This document shows, piece by piece, positions 17,835-27,890 of a stretch of DNA of 64,000 bases. How positions within the stretch are numbered: the first letter of the stretch is position 1; the number at the start of each line of letters is the position of its first letter. The notes under the pieces were generated by a model. That model had not been told where the DNA came from and searched no databases. It saw only the letters and a list, made by a program, of their open reading frames with translations. Made by a program: the position numbers and the translations under genes. This DNA comes from an uncultured Devosia sp. (lineage in GTDB: Bacteria; Pseudomonadota; Alphaproteobacteria; Rhizobiales; Devosiaceae), in NCBI RefSeq assembly GCF_913055165.1, contig NZ_CAJXJS010000005.1:1-64000 (forward strand), in the 5' to 3' direction.

Positions 17835-17880
17835 TTGACAGTTTTTGAGGGCTCTGGTTCCTTATCTTCCAAAGCGCTTT
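17835..17880 (+). promoter_or_regulatory. thuE promoter -35 and LacI operator
   Basis: A perfect TTGACA is at 17835-17840. No good -10 is visible at 16-18 bp. The perfect palindrome AAAGCGCTTT at 17871-17880 falls near the expected transcription start, the usual place for a LacI-type repressor. AAAGCGCTTT-like sites are typical of alphaproteobacterial sugar LacI regulators. In the rest of 17518-18008 I see AT-rich sequence and the secondary half-site only. Confidence 0.6.
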
Positions 17881-18008
17881 CAAACTGAACGCCCTAGAAC
17901 GGTTCGGTGGGGTGCTTTTGAGGGGGAGGAATGTCTGGTCCGGCGCAGTTGCGCAGGGCCTGAACAGTGTGCCTCTCCCGCGACGTATTATTCTCGGGAG
18001 GATTTCTA

Positions 18009-19277
18009 ATGAAATTGAAGACGCTGCTCGTTTCGATGATGGCGAGCGTAACCCTGGTGGCCGGCGCCGCCCAGGCGGCCGAATTGTCGATTGTGTCGGG
18101 CGACACCGGCAACGGCCTGGCCTTCCTGCGTAGCCAGCTCGATCGTTTCGAAGCTGAAACCGGTCACACCGTCACGGTCGTGCCCATGCCCTCGTCCACC
18201 ACCGACCAGTTCGGCCAGTATCGTCTGTGGCTTGCCGCCGGCAATACGGACATCGACGTCTATCAGACCGACGTGATCTGGGCGCCGCAATTGGCTGATC
18301 AGTTCCTCGATCTGACCGAGGCTGCTGCCGACGTCGTCGATCAGCACTTCCCCTCGATCATCGAGTCGCAGACTGTGGACGGCAAGCTCGTCGCCCTGCC
18401 GGCTTTCACCGATGCGCCGGCCCTCTACTACCGCAAGGACCTGCTGGAGAAATACGGCAAGGAAGTTCCCACCACCTGGTCCGAGCTGGAAGCGACCGCC
18501 AAGGAGATCATGGACGCCGAGCGCGCTGCCGGTAACTCCGAAATGTGGGGCTTCGTGTTCCAGGGCAATGCCTATGAAGGCCTGACCTGCGATGCTCTGG
18601 AATGGGTCGTGTCCAATGGCGGCGGCCAGATCGTCGAGCCCGATGGGACCATCTCGATCAACAATGAGCAGGCTGCTGCTGCGATTGATCGCGCTGCGGG
18701 TTGGGTCGGCACCATCGCGCCGGAAGGCGTGCTGGGGTACATGGAAGAAGAGAGCCGCGGCGTGTGGCAGCTTGGCAATGCCGTGTTCCACCGCAACTGG
18801 CCCTACGCTTACTCGCTCGGCAATGGCGACGATTCTGCCGTGAAGGGCCTGTTTGACGTGGCACCGCTGCCAATGGGTGATGGCGAAGGTGCGCGCTCGG
18901 CCGCTACATTGGGTGGCTGGAACGTTGCTGTGTCCAAGTACTCGCAGGACCCGGAAGCGGCCATTGAACTGGCCAAGTTCCTGGCCTCGGCGGATGTTCA
19001 GAAGGAACGCGCTCTGAGCCAGTCCAACCTGCCCACCATCGAAGCGCTCTATGACGATGCCGACATCGCGGCCGCTCAGCCGATCATCCCGAACTGGAAG
19101 GAAATCTTCCAGAACGCGGTGCCGCGTCCGTCCGCTCCGACCAAGACCGACTACAACGAGGTTTCCTCGCTGTTCTGGAGCGCGGTGCATGACACCCTGT
19201 CCGGCAATGGTTCTGCTGCGGAGAACCTCGAAATCCTCGAGGCCGATCTGCAGGATCTGAAGGGCGACGCCTGGTAA
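18009..19277 (+). CDS. thuE: Trehalose/maltose-type ABC substrate-binding protein ThuE
   Basis: The 422-aa protein has a Sec signal peptide ending GAAQA|AELS near residue 24. It is a family-1 extracellular solute-binding protein: LSIVSGDTGNGLAFLRSQLD at the N-terminus, GNTDIDVYQTDVIWAPQLAD, LVALPAFTDAPALYYRKDLL and GGWNVAVSKYSQDPEAAIEL. Gene order thuR-E-F-G-K-A-B matches the Sinorhizobium operon, in which ThuE binds trehalose, maltose or sucrose. The start is ATG with GGGAGGA 7 nt upstream; the frame is open further upstream, but the signal peptide begins here. Confidence 0.9.
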   Translation: MKLKTLLVSMMASVTLVAGAAQAAELSIVSGDTGNGLAFLRSQLDRFEAETGHTVTVVPMPSSTTDQFGQYRLWLAAGNTDIDVYQTDVIWAPQLADQFLDLTEAAADVVDQHFPSIIESQTVDGKLVALPAFTDAPALYYRKDLLEKYGKEVPTTWSELEATAKEIMDAERAAGNSEMWGFVFQGNAYEGLTCDALEWVVSNGGGQIVEPDGTISINNEQAAAAIDRAAGWVGTIAPEGVLGYMEEESRGVWQLGNAVFHRNWPYAYSLGNGDDSAVKGLFDVAPLPMGDGEGARSAATLGGWNVAVSKYSQDPEAAIELAKFLASADVQKERALSQSNLPTIEALYDDADIAAAQPIIPNWKEIFQNAVPRPSAPTKTDYNEVSSLFWSAVHDTLSGNGSAAENLEILEADLQDLKGDAW

Positions 19278-19300
19278 GTCCTCCCGGCGGCCTTAGCAGG

Positions 19301-19331
19301 GCGGGCGGCCGGGGTTTACCCTGCCGCCCGC
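19301..19331 (+). terminator. Intercistronic hairpin between thuE and thuF
   Basis: GCGGGCGGC (19301-19309) pairs perfectly with GCCGCCCGC (19323-19331), 24 bases after the thuE stop and without a T-tract. It probably stabilises the thuE message and keeps binding protein in excess over the membrane parts. Confidence 0.6.
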
Positions 19332-19368
19332 TCGGCAATTCTAAATACACTGGGGGAGGAGAACGAAT

Positions 19369-20348
<980 letters not shown>

Positions 20349-20349
<1 letters not shown>

Positions 20350-21194
20350 TGGGCACGACCTTCGATCTTTGGAAATTCACCAAGTCGGCAGCGTTCTATG
20401 CGCTGGTGCTGTTCATCGTGGTGGTGTCGGTCTTTCCGTTCTACTACGCCATTCTGACCAGCCTGAAATCCGGTACCGACCTGTTCCGAGTGACTTACTG
20501 GCCGACCTCGCTGAGCTTTGACAATTTCCGGCAGGTCTTCACGCAGGGCGCTTTCCCGCGCAATCTGCTGAACTCGGTCTTTGTCGCCACGGTCACGGTG
20601 ATCCTGGCGCTGTTCCTGGCGGTCACCGCATCATTCGCGCTGAGCCGCGTGCGGTTCCGTGGCCGCGGCCTGTTGCTGATGACCATTCTGGCCGTGTCCA
20701 TGTTCCCGCAGATCGCGGTGCTGGCGGGTCTGTTCGAAGTGATCCGGTTCCTCGGCATCTACAATACGCCCTGGGCGCTGATCTTCGCCTATACCATCTT
20801 CACCCTACCGTTCACCGTCTGGGTGCTGACCACGTTCATGCGGGACCTGCCGGTGGAAATTGAGGAAGCGGCCATCGTCGATGGAGCGACGCCATGGGTC
20901 ATCATCACTCAGGTATTCATGCCGCTGATGTGGCCGGCTCTGGTGACCACGGGCCTGTTGGCCTTCATCGCGGCCTGGAACGAGTTCCTGTTCGCGCTGA
21001 CCTTCACTGTCTCGAACGAAACCCGAACCGTGCCGGTGGCTATCGCCCTGCTCTCGGGCGGTTCTCAATATGAAATCCCGTGGGGCATCATCATGGCGGC
21101 TTCGGTGGTCGTGACCGTACCGCTGGTGGCCCTGGTGCTGGTGTTCCAGCGCAAGATCGTGTCCGGTCTGACCGCCGGCGGCGTCAAAGGATAA
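20349..21194 (+). CDS. thuG: Trehalose/maltose ABC permease ThuG
   Basis: The 281-aa MalG-type permease has an N-terminal membrane segment at residues 15-35 and the EAA loop [20 protein letters not shown], ending in the usual short basic C-terminus [15 protein letters not shown]. It forms the second half of the channel with ThuF. The ATG overlaps the thuF stop. Confidence 0.92.
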
Positions 21195-21206
21195 GGAGAA
21201 GCCAAA

Positions 21207-22211
21207 ATGGCATCAATCGAACTGCGCAATATCCGGAAGTCCTTCGGCGCCGTGAACGTCATCAAGGGCGTGGACCTGGAAGTCCGCAAGGGCGAGTTCA
21301 TGGTCTTTGTCGGCCCGTCGGGCTGCGGCAAGTCCACGCTGCTGCGACTGATCTCCGGCCTTGAAGACATTACTTCAGGCGAAATGCTGTTTGACGGCAA
21401 GGTGGTCAATGCGCTGACCCCGTCCAAGCGGGGCATTGCCATGGTGTTCCAGTCCTATGCGCTCTACCCGCATATGACCGTCTACGAGAACATGGCGTTC
21501 GGACTGAAGCTTGAAAAGGGCCATAGCAAGGAAGCCATTCGTCAGCGCGTTGAAAAGGCCGCCGACATGCTGCAGATCCGGCAATATCTGGATCGCCTGC
21601 CCAAGCAGCTTTCGGGCGGTCAGCGCCAGCGCGTCGCCATCGGCCGTGCCATTACCCGCGATCCCAAGGTCTTCCTGTTCGACGAGCCCCTCTCGAACCT
21701 GGACGCGGCCTTGCGTGTGGCCACGCGCATCGAGATCGCCAAGCTGCATGAAGGCATGCACGACGTCACCATGATCTACGTGACCCATGACCAAGTGGAG
21801 GCCATGACCCTGGCCGACCGCATCTGCGTGTTGCGCGACGGGCTGGTCGAGCAGGTGGGCACGCCCATGGAGCTTTATGAAAAGCCCGACAGCATTTTCG
21901 TGGCCGGTTTCATCGGCTCGCCCAAGATGAATTTCCTCACCGGGGAAAAGGCCGCCGCCTTCAATTGCACCACGCTGGGTATCCGGGGCGAGCATATGCT
22001 GGTCAAGCCTGACGGCATCTGGGAGGGCGAGGTCATCCACACCGAAAACCTCGGTGCGGACACCTATGTCTATCTCGAAATGGGGCAGGAAGAGCCGATC
22101 GTGGTTCGCCTCGAAGGCGCCATGCAGCACCCCAGCGGATCAAAGCTGCGGGTGTCGCCCATGGAGGATCGCATCCACCGTTTCGATGAGGCCGGCAAGC
22201 CGATCCGCTGA
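21207..22211 (+). CDS. thuK: Trehalose/maltose ABC ATP-binding protein ThuK
   Basis: The 334-aa MalK/UgpC-type ATPase shows Walker [11 protein letters not shown]-loop [10 protein letters not shown], signature [15 protein letters not shown], Walker [16 protein letters not shown] and [15 protein letters not shown]. The C-terminal OB/TOBE domain (residues about 235-334) is shorter than in MalK. AAGGAG lies just upstream of the ATG, 12 bp after thuG. It drives ThuEFG. Confidence 0.93.
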   Translation: MASIELRNIRKSFGAVNVIKGVDLEVRKGEFMVFVGPSGCGKSTLLRLISGLEDITSGEMLFDGKVVNALTPSKRGIAMVFQSYALYPHMTVYENMAFGLKLEKGHSKEAIRQRVEKAADMLQIRQYLDRLPKQLSGGQRQRVAIGRAITRDPKVFLFDEPLSNLDAALRVATRIEIAKLHEGMHDVTMIYVTHDQVEAMTLADRICVLRDGLVEQVGTPMELYEKPDSIFVAGFIGSPKMNFLTGEKAAAFNCTTLGIRGEHMLVKPDGIWEGEVIHTENLGADTYVYLEMGQEEPIVVRLEGAMQHPSGSKLRVSPMEDRIHRFDEAGKPIR

Positions 22212-22273
22212 GCAACAATTCCATGGTGATGGCCCGGAGGGCCTCACCCCAATCGAACAGCGCAGCCTTTGAC

Positions 22274-22357
22274 GGGAACCTCGGTAGAGCACATGGGGTT
22301 CCCGACTACGTGGGAACGGCGCAAAGTATGAACACACCCGGCCCCTCCCTGCCGGGT
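22274..22357 (+). promoter_or_regulatory. Two hairpins in the thuK-thuA spacer
   Basis: GGGAACC (22274-22280) pairs with GGTTCCC (22297-22303), and ACCCGGC (22336-22342) with GCCGGGT (22351-22357), within the 167-bp gap. Neither has a long T-tract. They may separate expression of transport genes from catabolic genes by RNA processing or stability. Confidence 0.45.
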
Positions 22358-22378
22358 CTAGATTATTAGGAGACTATC

Positions 22379-23167
22379 ATGGCAATCCGTACCCTGGTGT
22401 GGGGCGAGAATGTTCACGAGCAGAAGAACAAGGTCGTCGCCGAAAATTACCCCAACGGCATGCATAACCAGATCGCTTCGCTGCTGCGGCAAGATGCCAA
22501 TCTGGAGGTCAAGACCACCACGCTGCAGGAACCCGAACATGGCTGCACCGAAGAGGCGCTGGCCAATACGGACGTGCTGCTGTGGTGGGGTCACGCTGCC
22601 CATGACAAGGTGGACGATGCCGTGGTCAAGCGCGTCATGGAGCATGTCTGGCAGGGCATGGGCCTGATCGTGCTGCATTCGGGGCATCACTCCAAGGTCT
22701 TCAAGGGCCTGATGGGCGCCCCGGCCAACCTGCATTGGCGTGAGGCGGGTGAGCGCGAGCGCTTGTGGGTGGTCAATCCCGGACATCCCATCGCCAAGGG
22801 CCTGCCGGCCTATTTCGAGCTTGAATATGAAGAGATGTATGGCGAGCCCTTCACCGTGCCGGAGCCGCTGGAAACAGTGTTCGTGTCCTGGTTCCAGGGT
22901 GGCGAGGTGTTCCGCTCCGGCCTGACCTACCGTCGCGGTGCTGGCAACATCTTCTATTTCCGTCCGGGTCACGAGACTTATCCCACCTACCATGACGCCA
23001 ATGTGGGCAAGGTGCTGCGCAATGCGGTCAACTGGGCCTATCAGGGGGAGCGGCATGCACACTTGATGAAGGCGCCGAATACACCGGTCGGCGAAGCGAT
23101 CGAGAAGATCGAGGAGCGTGGCGCGAAACTCTCGGCCGCCGATCACGCCGGCGAAGTGAAAAGCTGA
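22379..23167 (+). CDS. thuA: ThuA, trehalose utilisation protein (glutamine-amidotransferase-like fold)
   Basis: The 262-aa ThuA family protein has [40 protein letters not shown] and [20 protein letters not shown]. ThuA and ThuB of Sinorhizobium convert internalised disaccharides to 3-keto derivatives before cleavage. No classical catalytic Cys-His-Glu triad is evident. AGGAG lies upstream of the ATG. It is downstream of the transporter and followed by thuB. Confidence 0.93.
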   Translation: MAIRTLVWGENVHEQKNKVVAENYPNGMHNQIASLLRQDANLEVKTTTLQEPEHGCTEEALANTDVLLWWGHAAHDKVDDAVVKRVMEHVWQGMGLIVLHSGHHSKVFKGLMGAPANLHWREAGERERLWVVNPGHPIAKGLPAYFELEYEEMYGEPFTVPEPLETVFVSWFQGGEVFRSGLTYRRGAGNIFYFRPGHETYPTYHDANVGKVLRNAVNWAYQGERHAHLMKAPNTPVGEAIEKIEERGAKLSAADHAGEVKS

Positions 23168-23223
23168 CCTAAAAGCGCGGGGGTCTTGCCTGGAAAGGGA
23201 AGACCTTCGATCAAGCAAACAGG

Positions 23224-23245
23224 CGTTCCTGCCCAGGCAGGAACG
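23224..23245. repeat. Perfect inverted repeat between thuA and thuB
   Basis: CGTTCCTGCC (23224-23233) and GGCAGGAACG (23236-23245) are separated by two bases. A stable RNA hairpin in the 134-bp spacer, probably affecting thuB mRNA stability, is more likely than a terminator because no T-run follows. Confidence 0.5.
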
Positions 23246-23301
23246 ATCCGATCCAGAGACAACTGACGAACGGCCGTCAGCGACGGCCAAGGATTTGAAA
23301 T

Positions 23302-24345
23302 ATGCGTATCCTCATTCTGGGTACCGGCGGCATGGCCAATACGCATGCCAAGAATTTTGCCAGTATCGAGGGGGTCACCCTCGCTGGCGGGGTGGATGTG
23401 GATCCCGCCCGCGTCGAGGCCTTCTGTGCTGCGCACAATATTGAGCGCGGCTTTGGCTCGCTCGATGCGGCATTGGCCTGGGGCGAATTCGACGCCGTCG
23501 CCAATGTCACGCCAGATAGTGTGCACTATCCCACCACCATGGCGGCACTGGCGGCCGGCAAACATGTGTTCTGCGAGAAGCCGCTGGCCACCGACCATGC
23601 CCGCGCCATGGAAATGACGGAGGCAGCCGAGCGGCTGGGCCTCGTCAACATGGTCAATTTAACCTATCGCAATGTCGCGCAACTGCAGAAAGCCCGCGAG
23701 ATCGTGCAGTCCGGCCAGGTCGGCACCGTCAAGCATTTCGAGGCGAGCTATCTGCAGAGCTGGCTGGTTTCGCGCGCCTGGGGCGATTGGCGCACCGAGA
23801 GCCAGTGGCTCTGGCGCCTCAGCAAGAAGCATGGCTCAAACGGCGTGCTGGGCGATATCGGCGTCCATATCCTGGACTTTGCCGCCTATGGCGCAGGCAG
23901 CGACTTCTCCAAGGTGTTCTGCCGGCTGGAGACTTTCGACAAGGCGCCTGGCAACAAGATCGGCGAATATGACCTCGATGCCAATGACAGCTTCGCCATG
24001 ACGGCGCAGCTTGAGAACGGTGCGCTGGGTGTGGTCCATGCGTCGCGCTGGGCAACCGGTCACTTCAACGAACTCCGCCTGCGCGTCTATGGCGAACTGG
24101 GCTCGGTGGAAGTGCAGCACCGCCACGATTGGTCCAAGCTCTATGCCTGCCTGGGTGCGGACGCGGAAACCGGGACCTGGACCGAGGTGGAGGTTGATCC
24201 GGTGCCCACCAATTACGAGCGTTTCGTGGATGCCTGCCGCGACGGCCAGAACCGGGAGCCAAGCTTCCGGCATGCGACCAACATCCAAAAAGTGCTGGAT
24301 CTGGCAACGGTTACCGACCGCGAGCGGGCAGAGCACAAGGTCTGA
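23302..24345 (+). CDS. thuB: ThuB, Gfo/Idh/MocA-family dehydrogenase
   Basis: The 347-aa NAD(P)-dependent oxidoreductase has an N-terminal Rossmann fold starting MRILILGTGGMANTHAKNF and the family catalytic-site region FCEKPLATDHARAMEMTEAA, whose Glu-Lys-Pro is conserved. The substrate domain includes GSNGVLGDIGVHILDFAAYG. With ThuA it is thought to oxidise trehalose-type disaccharides at C3. It is the last gene of the operon, followed by a clear terminator. Confidence 0.92.
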   Translation: MRILILGTGGMANTHAKNFASIEGVTLAGGVDVDPARVEAFCAAHNIERGFGSLDAALAWGEFDAVANVTPDSVHYPTTMAALAAGKHVFCEKPLATDHARAMEMTEAAERLGLVNMVNLTYRNVAQLQKAREIVQSGQVGTVKHFEASYLQSWLVSRAWGDWRTESQWLWRLSKKHGSNGVLGDIGVHILDFAAYGAGSDFSKVFCRLETFDKAPGNKIGEYDLDANDSFAMTAQLENGALGVVHASRWATGHFNELRLRVYGELGSVEVQHRHDWSKLYACLGADAETGTWTEVEVDPVPTNYERFVDACRDGQNREPSFRHATNIQKVLDLATVTDRERAEHKV

Positions 24346-24360
24346 CAGCCGTAATCAAGA

Positions 24361-24390
24361 AGGGCCCCGTTGAACGGGGCCCTGTTTTTC
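24361..24390 (+). terminator. Rho-independent terminator of the thu operon
   Basis: A 9-bp perfect stem (24361-24369 with 24375-24383) and TTGAA loop are followed by GTTTTT. It lies between convergent genes. Confidence 0.9.
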
Positions 24391-24406
24391 TGGCCTGTGC
24401 GTACGA

Positions 24407-24946
24407 TCAGGCGCGGTCGTCCACATAGACGATCAGCGAGCCATCAGCCTTCGACTTCACGCTCACGACATCCGCGACAGCATAACCTTCGGCCTCGAGC
24501 TTTGCCGTGATCGCGCTATTGCCTTCAACGCGCGAATGCAGGCCGGCCTGCGCATCGGCATTGGCGCTGAGCTCGGTGTCCAGTGCGGCCGCCTCGGTGG
24601 CAGCATCACCCTGCAGGGACGACAGTGTCACAATGGTGATCTGGGACTGGTCGGTGACGCTGGAAAGGTCCAGATCGGCCGATCCCTTGATCGAGGCGAT
24701 CACAGAGCCATAGGTGTTGTCTGCCACATCACCGTCGACATTGGCTGCCGCATTGGCGCTGGTGGCTGCGTTTGCTTCGGCGCCGGCATTGGTGTCTGCG
24801 CCCATGCCGGTGTCGGAATTGGCGCCCGCGTCAAGGCTCGGGGTATCCACGGAAACACCGGCGTCGACGCCGACCTGGGCGTCCTGCGCAATGGCGGTGG
24901 AGGCGAGAAGAGCAGCAATGGCAGATGCAATAATGGTCTTTTTCAT
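24407..24946 (-). CDS. Secreted acidic Ala/Asn/Asp-rich protein of unknown function
   Basis: The 179-aa product begins with a signal peptide (MKKTIIASAIAALLASTAIA|QD). A low-complexity segment rich in Ala, Asp, Asn and Thr covers about residues 25-75 (AGAEANAATSANAAANVDGD). A compact C-terminal part follows (QITIVTLSSLQGDAATEAAA, VVSVKSKADGSLIVYVDDRA). AGGAG lies 8-9 nt before the ATG. It is probably periplasmic. I do not recognise a named domain; small Hyphomicrobiales proteins of this build are common. Confidence 0.7.
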   Translation of the reverse strand: MKKTIIASAIAALLASTAIAQDAQVGVDAGVSVDTPSLDAGANSDTGMGADTNAGAEANAATSANAAANVDGDVADNTYGSVIASIKGSADLDLSSVTDQSQITIVTLSSLQGDAATEAAALDTELSANADAQAGLHSRVEGNSAITAKLEAEGYAVADVVSVKSKADGSLIVYVDDRA

Positions 24947-24999
24947 AATGGGACTCCTGAATGTGGGTTGTGCCCCCCACTTGAACAGGCAGACAACGG

Positions 25000-25017
25000 A
25001 ACCTTCCGCGGAAGGTT
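25000..25017. promoter_or_regulatory. 18-bp perfect palindrome in a divergent promoter region
   Basis: AACCTTCCGCGGAAGGTT is its own reverse complement. It lies 54 bp upstream of the secreted-protein gene and 96 bp upstream of the GlsB-like gene, in their shared 166-bp region. It is a candidate operator for an unidentified regulator. Confidence 0.45.
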
Positions 25018-25112
25018 GCCGCGCCCCGTTCACATCTCGACATCAAATTTTTCGCCGCGCTTGCAACTGCCTGGATGCATTCCAATTTGTGTGAGGAAAG
25101 CAGGAGCGTTAC

Positions 25113-25364
25113 ATGAGCATTGTCTGGGCCATCATCGTCGGCTTCTTTGCCGGCCTCATCGCCAAATGGATCACGCCAGGAGACAACAAGCCTTCCGGGT
25201 TCATTCTCACGACCGTGCTGGGCATTGTCGGTTCTGTGCTGGCGACCTGGCTCGGGCAGCAGATTGGCTGGTTCGGTCCCGATGACAGCGCCAACTTCAT
25301 CGGCGCCATACTGGGCGCCGTGATCATCCTGCTGGCCTGGGGGCAATTGGCGCGGCGGGCCTGA
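25113..25364 (+). CDS. GlsB/YeaQ/YmgE-family stress membrane protein
   Basis: The 83-aa protein has three hydrophobic helices and Gly-rich packing: IIVGFFAGLIAKWITPGDNK, FILTTVLGIVGSVLATWLG and NFIGAILGAVIILLAWGQLA. This is the pattern of the transglycosylase-associated family, widely induced by stress but without a known activity. AGGAG lies upstream of the ATG. Confidence 0.9.
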   Translation: MSIVWAIIVGFFAGLIAKWITPGDNKPSGFILTTVLGIVGSVLATWLGQQIGWFGPDDSANFIGAILGAVIILLAWGQLARRA

Positions 25365-25380
25365 GGACGGATCACGCACG

Positions 25381-25410
25381 AGAAAGGGCGCCCGAAGGCG
25401 CCCTTTCTGT
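25381..25410. terminator. Bidirectional terminator between convergent genes
   Basis: A 12-bp perfect stem (25381-25392 with 25397-25408) has a CGAA loop, with A-rich and T-rich ends built into the stem so that it works on both strands. It sits between the GlsB-like gene and the 5'-nucleotidase gene. Confidence 0.85.
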
Positions 25411-25425
25411 GCCGAATATGGCGAC

Positions 25426-27102
25426 TTATTGCGCCATGATGATGCGGCCATCGATGACCGGGGTATAGGGTGCATTGTCCGAGAGGTACTCGGCCAGCAC
25501 TTCCTCCAGGCCCGGACCATAGTCGTAGGCATCCACCGCATTGGTCGCAAACAGCGCGTAGCCGTCGCCGCCGTTACGCATGAAGTTATTGGTGGCAACG
25601 CCGTACATTTTGGCCGGATCGATCGCTACCCAGGCGTCACCTTCACGCACCTCAACTTCGCTCACGCGACCTTCCATCGGGGCAACGCTGGGGTCGAGCT
25701 TGAAGCGGAGGCCCGAGACCTGCGGGAAGCGGCCGGCGCCTTCTTCAATCTGGCTGACCCCTTGTTCGAGGGAGGCGACGATATCGGCCCCGGAAAGCTT
25801 CATGGTGGCGAGCGTGTTCTGGAATGGCAGGACGGTGAGCACGTCACCCATGGTGGCAGTGCCAGCGCCGATCGACGCGCGCAGCCCCCCCCCATTGGTG
25901 ATGGCAATGGTGTAATCCTGGCCTGCAAGCCGGGCCAGCATCGCGTCGGTCACGGTGTTGCCCATCTGGCACTCCATGGCCCGGCAGCTTTCGCGGCTGC
26001 CATCAATATCGGCGGCAACTTCAGCGACGGGGGCGGCCTTGATGCGCTCGATCGGTTCGGCCATTTCAGCAATGCGCGCCTCGATATCGGCATCGGGCTC
26101 GATGCTTGCATCGAGAACCACCGTGTCGCCCGTTGCCGCCGTCACGTAGCCGTCTTCGTCGAACTCGAGTTTCAGATCGCCAAGATATTTGGAATAGGCA
26201 TAGGCCTGGACGATGGGGACGGCGCGGCCCGACGGATTTTCGACCAGGGTGGCATAAGCCGGGGCGCCCTCGACGGTGTTGGAGAGCAGCGTATGGCTGT
26301 GGCCACCAATGATCGCGGAAATACCGTCGACGGCGGCCGCGATCTCCTGGTCACGGGCGAACCCGACATGGGAGAGCAGCAGGACCTTGTTGATGCCCTC
26401 GGCGTTGACACGCTCGACGGCGCCCTGGAGGTAAGCGATTTCGTCCTCAAAGGTGACGTCCGGGCCGGGCGAGGAAAGCTCGGCCGTGTCAGGCGTCAGA
26501 ACCGAGAGAACGGCGATCTTCTCTCCACCGACTTCCAGGATCGTATATTCCTCGAGCAGGCCCGAGAGGGCGCCGCCACCAACCTTCGTGTTCCCCGAGA
26601 TCACCGGGAACGAGGCCAGCTCAATCAGCTCAGCAAGATTGTCCGGTCCCTTGTCGAATTCGTGGTTGCCGAGAGCCATGGCGTCGAAGCCAATGGTGTT
26701 CATGAGCTCGATTTCGGCCTTGCCGTTGTAGGTGATGTAGAAGAGTGAGCCCTGCGACTGGTCACCTGCGTCGAGCGTAACGAAATTGGCGCCTTCGCCC
26801 TCGAGTTCGGCGCGGCGTTCCCGCAGCTTGGTCGCCAGGCGACCAAAGCCGCCGAAGCATTCGCCAGCGTCTTCGGCATCGACGGAGCAGGTGGAGTCAA
26901 AGCCGCTGATCGACTCCACGCGCGAATGCATGTCGTTGATGTGCAGGACATTGAGCGCGAAGGCGCCGGTATTGGCGCGAGCCGAAGTCATCGAGAAGGT
27001 GCCGGCCCCCGCGACCACCATGCTGGCGCCTGCGACTTGAAGGAAGCGCCGGCGATTCATGGCCGTGGGTTCGGAATTGGATTTGAACTTGGAAATAAGC
27101 AT
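25426..27102 (-). CDS. Tat-exported 5'-nucleotidase / 2',3'-cyclic phosphodiesterase
   Basis: The 558-aa product has a twin-arginine signal (NRRRFLQVAGASMVVAGAG) after a 14-residue N-extension, ending near TSARA|NTG. The calcineurin-like metallophosphatase domain carries VLHINDMHSRVE, LDAGDQSQGS, ALGNHEFDKG, LLSHVGFARDQ and GGHSHT. The 5'-nucleotidase C-terminal domain follows (AITNGGGLRASIGAGTATMG, NNFMRNGGDGYALF). It releases phosphate and nucleosides in the periplasm, which fits the purine salvage seen downstream. The start with AGGGGA about 7 nt upstream is preferred over the internal ATG directly at MNRRR. Confidence 0.9.
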   Translation of the reverse strand: MLISKFKSNSEPTAMNRRRFLQVAGASMVVAGAGTFSMTSARANTGAFALNVLHINDMHSRVESISGFDSTCSVDAEDAGECFGGFGRLATKLRERRAELEGEGANFVTLDAGDQSQGSLFYITYNGKAEIELMNTIGFDAMALGNHEFDKGPDNLAELIELASFPVISGNTKVGGGALSGLLEEYTILEVGGEKIAVLSVLTPDTAELSSPGPDVTFEDEIAYLQGAVERVNAEGINKVLLLSHVGFARDQEIAAAVDGISAIIGGHSHTLLSNTVEGAPAYATLVENPSGRAVPIVQAYAYSKYLGDLKLEFDEDGYVTAATGDTVVLDASIEPDADIEARIAEMAEPIERIKAAPVAEVAADIDGSRESCRAMECQMGNTVTDAMLARLAGQDYTIAITNGGGLRASIGAGTATMGDVLTVLPFQNTLATMKLSGADIVASLEQGVSQIEEGAGRFPQVSGLRFKLDPSVAPMEGRVSEVEVREGDAWVAIDPAKMYGVATNNFMRNGGDGYALFATNAVDAYDYGPGLEEVLAEYLSDNAPYTPVIDGRIIMAQ

Positions 27103-27428
27103 GTACGTCCCCTGTCTCAGATGCCGATTGCCGCCTGTGGGATGCAGTCCCTTATATGCGGCGAAGCCAGGCGTATTTGTCCCAAACGGTGAGTCAGTTT
27201 GATGACATCGCCGTCTTGCTCCGCGGCCAGTAAACGCCAATTCCTCCCGCTCGCGAAGCAAAATTTTTATCGGGTGGTCAAATTGTGACAGTGGCGTCTT
27301 TCAAGTGTCTTCATCTTTGCGCAACCATGGAAGCAGGATTGCGCGTCAGCACTGCCGTGGTAGGCAAAATGCAAGGTGCGGCAATTTAGGATGGGCCAGC
27401 CATTCCGGCCTGCATAAATGGATGTCGC
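27103..27428. other. 326-bp intergenic region, nothing identified
   Basis: The region lies between divergent genes (5'-nucleotidase and GtrA-like). It includes an AT-rich patch AAAATTTTTATC near 27261-27272 that could hold a promoter. I find no convincing -35/-10 pair, dyad or small reading frame with a ribosome-binding site. Confidence 0.5.
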
Positions 27429-27890
27429 ATGAGTGCCTCGCTTGAAAGTCTGATGCCCGAAATCGCTCCGGGCGAGCAGGGGCCGTCGCAATTGCATCGC
27501 CTGGTCATGTTCCTTGTCATTGGTGGGGGCGCTGCTGCGGGCTTTGTGCTTTTGAGCAGCATCGCGATTGCATTGCTCCCCATGGTCGATAACTGGTTGG
27601 TCAGCGCGCTCTGCTATGCCGGATTCATTCCGCCCGTCTATCTGCTGCATCGGCGCTTCACCTTTGCGTCGGACGTCGATCATCTGCGCGCCTTGCCGCG
27701 CTATGCCGCGGTGCAGATGATGGCGTTGGCGCTCGCGACGCTGTTCAGCTTTCTGCTGCACGGCGCATTGTCATTGCCCAGCCTGTCGGCGGCGATACTG
27801 GTCACGACCCTCACCTCGGGCGTAAATTATCTCGTCTTGCGCAATTGGGCCTTCGCTTTCGATAGACAGGTGGAGACCGTGCCGGCATGA
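27429..27890 (+). CDS. GtrA-family membrane protein
   Basis: The 153-aa protein has four hydrophobic segments: FLVIGGGAAAGFVLLSSIAI, LVSALCYAGFIPPVYLLHRR, MALALATLFSFLLHGA and a last one ending in NYLVLRNWAFAF. The spacing and the Arg-rich loop HRRFTF match GtrA/DPMS-type proteins thought to flip or support polyprenyl-phosphate-linked sugars in envelope glycosylation. Its stop overlaps the next ATG (ATGA), so it is coupled to the methyltransferase. Confidence 0.85.
   Translation: MSASLESLMPEIAPGEQGPSQLHRLVMFLVIGGGAAAGFVLLSSIAIALLPMVDNWLVSALCYAGFIPPVYLLHRRFTFASDVDHLRALPRYAAVQMMALALATLFSFLLHGALSLPSLSAAILVTTLTSGVNYLVLRNWAFAFDRQVETVPA

Noticed and set aside
22275-22300. GGAAC-N17-GGTT resembling an EcfG promoter ahead of thuA
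   Set aside because: The two parts are the arms of a perfect hairpin and the -10 lacks the C; structure explains it better.
24998-25030. GGAAC followed by CGTT upstream of the GlsB-like gene
   Set aside because: The spacer is 24 bases, too long for EcfG (16-17); the GGAAC belongs to the 18-bp palindrome.
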